DNA of 6,707 nucleotides from the NCBI GenBank assembly GCA_938024025.1, contig CALJBY010000039.1, positions 1 to 6,707 on the forward strand. Reading direction: 5' to 3'. Position numbers and translations under genes: made by a program. The notes below the pieces were generated by a model. That model worked only from the letters and a program-made list of their open reading frames with translations. It was not told the origin of the DNA and did not search any database. Positions 4,702-6,707 of the stretch are shown piece by piece (position 1 is the first letter of the stretch; each line of letters begins with the position of its first letter). The stretch is from an uncultured bacterium (GTDB lineage Bacteria; Desulfobacterota; WTBG01).

Positions 4702-5331
4702 ATGAATGACTACAAGACAGACTGGGAGCAGCTTTACCGTGACGAATTTATGCCATGGGATACCGGGCGGCCGGAGAGCCATTTGATCCAAACGGTAACC
4801 GACCTGCCGGTACCTCCCTGTCCCGCGCTTGATGTGGGCTGTGGGACCGGGGCAAATGCTATCTGGCTGGCAGAGCAGGGGTTTGAGGTCATCGGAGTTG
4901 ACCTTTCTGAAACTGCGATCAAGCTTTCCCGGGAAAGGGCCGGGGCTGATAAGTGCGCATTTGTGCACAAGGATTTCCTGACAGCCCCACTCCTGAGAAC
5001 GGACTTCGGGTTCGTCTTTGACATGGGTTGTTTTCATACCTTTCATGATGGTGACAGCCGGGACCTGTTTGCCCGGAAGGTTGCGGCAAGCCTTGCAGAA
5101 AAAGGGTTGTGGCTGAGCATATGTGGCAGCTGTGATGGCCCGGAGCTCGGTCCTCCAAGGCGTTCAGCCTTAGAGATCACCCGTGCGGTGGAGGACTATT
5201 TTGAGATTCTTTATTTGAAGGCGACCTACCTTGACGAATTGAGCGCCGAGGAGCTTGAGGCCCTGGAATTGCCTCCAGGCACACGGCCCCGTGCCTGGTC
5301 GTGCCTGATGGAGAAACGGAGCATAACGTAA
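4702..5331 (+). CDS. Class I SAM-dependent methyltransferase
   Basis: A 209-residue Rossmann-fold methyltransferase. The N-terminal MPWDTGRPESHL (17-28) is typical of the TehB/thiol-methyltransferase-like group. Motif I is LDVGCGTGANAIWLA (43-57), and the acidic end of strand 2 that binds the ribose is GVDLSETAI (65-73). KDFL (90-93) gives the adenine-side Asp, and VFDMGCFHTFHD (105-116) is the motif IV region. The C-terminal half has GSCDGPELGPPRRSALEI (142-159), a common cap in this group, and ends with ARAWSC-like strands. Such enzymes methylate small soft nucleophiles such as thiols, halides, tellurite or metalloids; the acceptor cannot be told from sequence. AAGGA lies 6 nt before the ATG. 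The VOC gene follows 114 nt later on the same strand, so co-transcription is possible but not shown. Confidence 0.87.
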   Translation: MNDYKTDWEQLYRDEFMPWDTGRPESHLIQTVTDLPVPPCPALDVGCGTGANAIWLAEQGFEVIGVDLSETAIKLSRERAGADKCAFVHKDFLTAPLLRTDFGFVFDMGCFHTFHDGDSRDLFARKVAASLAEKGLWLSICGSCDGPELGPPRRSALEITRAVEDYFEILYLKATYLDELSAEELEALELPPGTRPRAWSCLMEKRSIT

Positions 5332-5445
5332 TTGTTGCCCAGAGGGTTCACAGAGCAGGTGTGTATTCTTTACCGCTGAACGTTTATTGTAAGGAATCAT
5401 TGATTTTACTTGAAAACACCATAACTGTGGAAAGGGAGGAGTGCC

Positions 5446-6042
5446 ATGATTACCTTTAATGGGATCAATCATCTGGCTATGGCTACGGGAGATATGGATA
5501 AGACCATTCTCTTTTGGCGGGACTTGCTCGGCATGCGAATGGTGGCGGGCCTTGGGAAACCGGGGTACAGACACTATTTTTTTCATATTTCCGACAATGA
5601 TCTCCTGGCCTTTTTCGAATGGACTGATGTTGAGCCCGTTGCTGAAAAGGAGCATGGCAAACCCGTCAAAGGTCCCTTTGCTTTTGATCACATATCCTTT
5701 GGTGTCACCACTGAGGATAATCTCTGGGAGCTCAAAGACAAGCTTTCAACAGCCGGCTTTCATGTCTCGGATGTCATTGATCACGGATTCATACATTCGA
5801 TTTATTCTCATGATCCCAATGGGATTCCTATTGAGTTTAGCTGGAATGTAGAGAGTATCGATGTCCGAAAAAATCCCCGGATGGCTGATCTGCAACCATC
5901 TGCTATTACGCAGGAAGGTCCGGAACCCCAACCGGATAAGTGGCCATCAGTTGAACGATCAACACCGCTCGAGGAGCGGAGGGTCTATCCTGGTGCTGGA
6001 AGCGAAATGTTCCAGGGGATAAAGAAACCCGAAGAAGGATGA
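5446..6042 (+). CDS. VOC-family (glyoxalase/extradiol dioxygenase fold) metalloprotein with C-terminal tail
   Basis: A 198-residue protein with two VOC beta-alpha-beta-beta-beta modules over residues 1 to about 137 and a low-complexity tail (138-198). Candidate metal ligands sit at the four usual places: His9 (GINHLAM), Glu58 (LLAFFEW), His82 (FDHISFGV) and Glu130 (NGIPIEFSW). The His/Glu/His/Glu set is that of glyoxalase I-type enzymes, not of extradiol dioxygenases with their 2-His-1-Glu iron site. Reactions in this superfamily include isomerisation, epimerisation and ring cleavage, and the substrate is not known. The charged, proline-rich tail (ADLQPSAITQEGPEPQPDKW, then TPLEERRVYPGAGSEMF) occurs, as I recall, in a subgroup of bacterial VOC proteins. 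A strong GGAGG lies 6-7 nt before the ATG. It converges on the hemW fragment across 95 nt that contain no clear terminator. Confidence 0.88.
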   Translation: MITFNGINHLAMATGDMDKTILFWRDLLGMRMVAGLGKPGYRHYFFHISDNDLLAFFEWTDVEPVAEKEHGKPVKGPFAFDHISFGVTTEDNLWELKDKLSTAGFHVSDVIDHGFIHSIYSHDPNGIPIEFSWNVESIDVRKNPRMADLQPSAITQEGPEPQPDKWPSVERSTPLEERRVYPGAGSEMFQGIKKPEEG

Positions 6043-6137
6043 CCTAACCGAAAAGTCCTGCCTTTGAAAAAGTGCTTATTGGTCCATGGGGAGGGTTCGT
6101 AGTAAGATGCACGAGTGAGCGTGGACAGACCCTCATA

Positions 6138-6707
6138 TCACCTTCCCGTGAAAACACCCGCCAGACGATCTGCAACGAGGAAGCCTTTTCTGGTGGGGAT
6201 CATCTGTTGCCCGACAATTTTTACATAGTCTTCCTTGAGCAACCCTGGAAGGACCGCCTCACAGGAGTTCCTGTCGTTAAGGCGGGTGAGGTCAACTCCA
6301 GCACTTGTTCTCAGCCCCAGGTAGAGTGATTCAAGGTCAAGCTGCTCCCGGGTCAGGTCTTCTTTTCCACTGACAGGTGCCTTCCCCGCTGAGAGGGCAG
6401 CGCAATATTTTTCAATCGACCGGTGGTTCCACCACCTTTTCCCCTGCTGAAATGAATGGGCTGAGGGACCGAGGCCCAGGTAGGGAATATGCTGCCAGTA
6501 CTTTTGATTGTGCCGTGAACGGGTTGTTTCTCCGGATGCAAAGTTTGAAATTTCATAGTGCAGGTATCCGTGCTCCTCGAGGCAGTGTGCAGTGTCTAAG
6601 AATAAAGCCGTTTCTTCTGCCTCATCCGGCAGGGTGATCACTCCTCTTTTGTTCCGTTCCCCCAGTTCCGTTCCCTCAGCCACGGTCAACTGATAGCAGG
6701 AAAGATG
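6138..6707 (-). CDS. hemW: Radical SAM heme chaperone HemW, C-terminal part (N-terminus off the right edge)
   Basis: The last 189 residues of a HemW-type protein; the frame is open through position 6707, entering with HLSCYQLTVAEGTELG. Diagnostic stretches follow: HCLEEHGYLHYEISNFA, RSRHNQKYWQHIPYLGLGPSAHSF, and a C-terminal winged-helix-like region (EQLDLESLYLGLRTSAGVDL... to the end). HemW, related to coproporphyrinogen dehydrogenase HemN, is a cytoplasmic or membrane-associated heme-binding chaperone that loads heme into client enzymes, often respiratory ones; it was long annotated as oxygen-independent coproporphyrinogen oxidase. The HYEISNFA and HN-KYW wording fits HemW better than HemN. 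The radical SAM CxxxCxxC cluster would lie in the missing N-terminal half, so it cannot be checked. A TTG at 6689 is an internal Leu codon, not a start, because the family sequence continues upstream of it. Confidence 0.88.
   Translation of the reverse strand, partial: HLSCYQLTVAEGTELGERNKRGVITLPDEAEETALFLDTAHCLEEHGYLHYEISNFASGETTRSRHNQKYWQHIPYLGLGPSAHSFQQGKRWWNHRSIEKYCAALSAGKAPVSGKEDLTREQLDLESLYLGLRTSAGVDLTRLNDRNSCEAVLPGLLKEDYVKIVGQQMIPTRKGFLVADRLAGVFTGR

Noticed and set aside
4576..5046. Leftward 156-residue ORF.
   Set aside because: Overlaps the clear methyltransferase on the opposite strand and reads as non-coding.
5170..5691. Leftward 173-residue ORF.
   Set aside because: Antisense to both the methyltransferase and the VOC gene, with no recognisable domain.
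6043..6137. Bidirectional terminator between the VOC gene and hemW.
   Set aside because: Only a weak 6-bp GAGGGT/ACCCTC pair with a loop of over 30 nt and no U-tract.
6138..6707. HemN (coproporphyrinogen III dehydrogenase) in place of HemW, as further proof of a tetrapyrrole cluster.
   Set aside because: The HYEISNFA and HN-KYW motifs fit HemW, and it lies on the far side of unrelated genes, so it is not counted in the operon argument.

Overview
The window looks like a chromosomal segment of an anaerobic or sediment-type proteobacterium, most likely a Desulfobacterota (old Deltaproteobacteria) lineage. This is inferred from gene style: an Old Yellow Enzyme next to a flavin reductase-like protein, a VOC protein with a long tail, a four-helix-bundle (S23) remnant and a REP-like palindrome. 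Base composition looks balanced, and I see no phage, transposase or CRISPR. The taxonomic call is not proven by the window.

Left block, leftward (about 1-2465). Three genes read leftward behind a near-consensus sigma70-type promoter (2437-2465): a divergent ferredoxin-dependent bilin reductase (FDBR) family protein (1449-2156); a flavin reductase-like protein carrying a C-terminal PCP_red domain, the small domain otherwise known from the light-independent protochlorophyllide reductase B subunit (409-1278); and the N-terminal third of an Old Yellow Enzyme (1-342, cut by the window edge). Two of the three carry tetrapyrrole-linked domains, and OYE-family enzymes include the gut bacterial bilirubin reductase BilR. 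The set is therefore a candidate reductive pathway acting on an open-chain tetrapyrrole or a similar conjugated molecule. The promoter lies about 270 nt from the first start codon, and the leader holds a U8 tract and a strong stem.

Divergent gene and middle (2415-4136). A membrane fatty acid hydroxylase/sterol desaturase family protein reads rightward from 2505. Its candidate promoter overlaps the leftward one, with a dyad lying over both. Facing it is a leftward pair: a winged-helix protein of unknown function (3501-4136) and a 34-residue single-span membrane protein (3350-3454) with a good Shine-Dalgarno sequence.

Long intergenic stretch (4137-4701). It holds a weak candidate promoter, small hairpins, and a decayed remnant of an S23/four-helix-bundle gene enclosed by degenerate inverted repeat arrays.

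Right block (4702-6707). A class I SAM methyltransferase and a metal-type VOC (glyoxalase-fold) protein read rightward. They converge on the C-terminal half of HemW, the radical SAM heme chaperone, whose start lies beyond the right edge.
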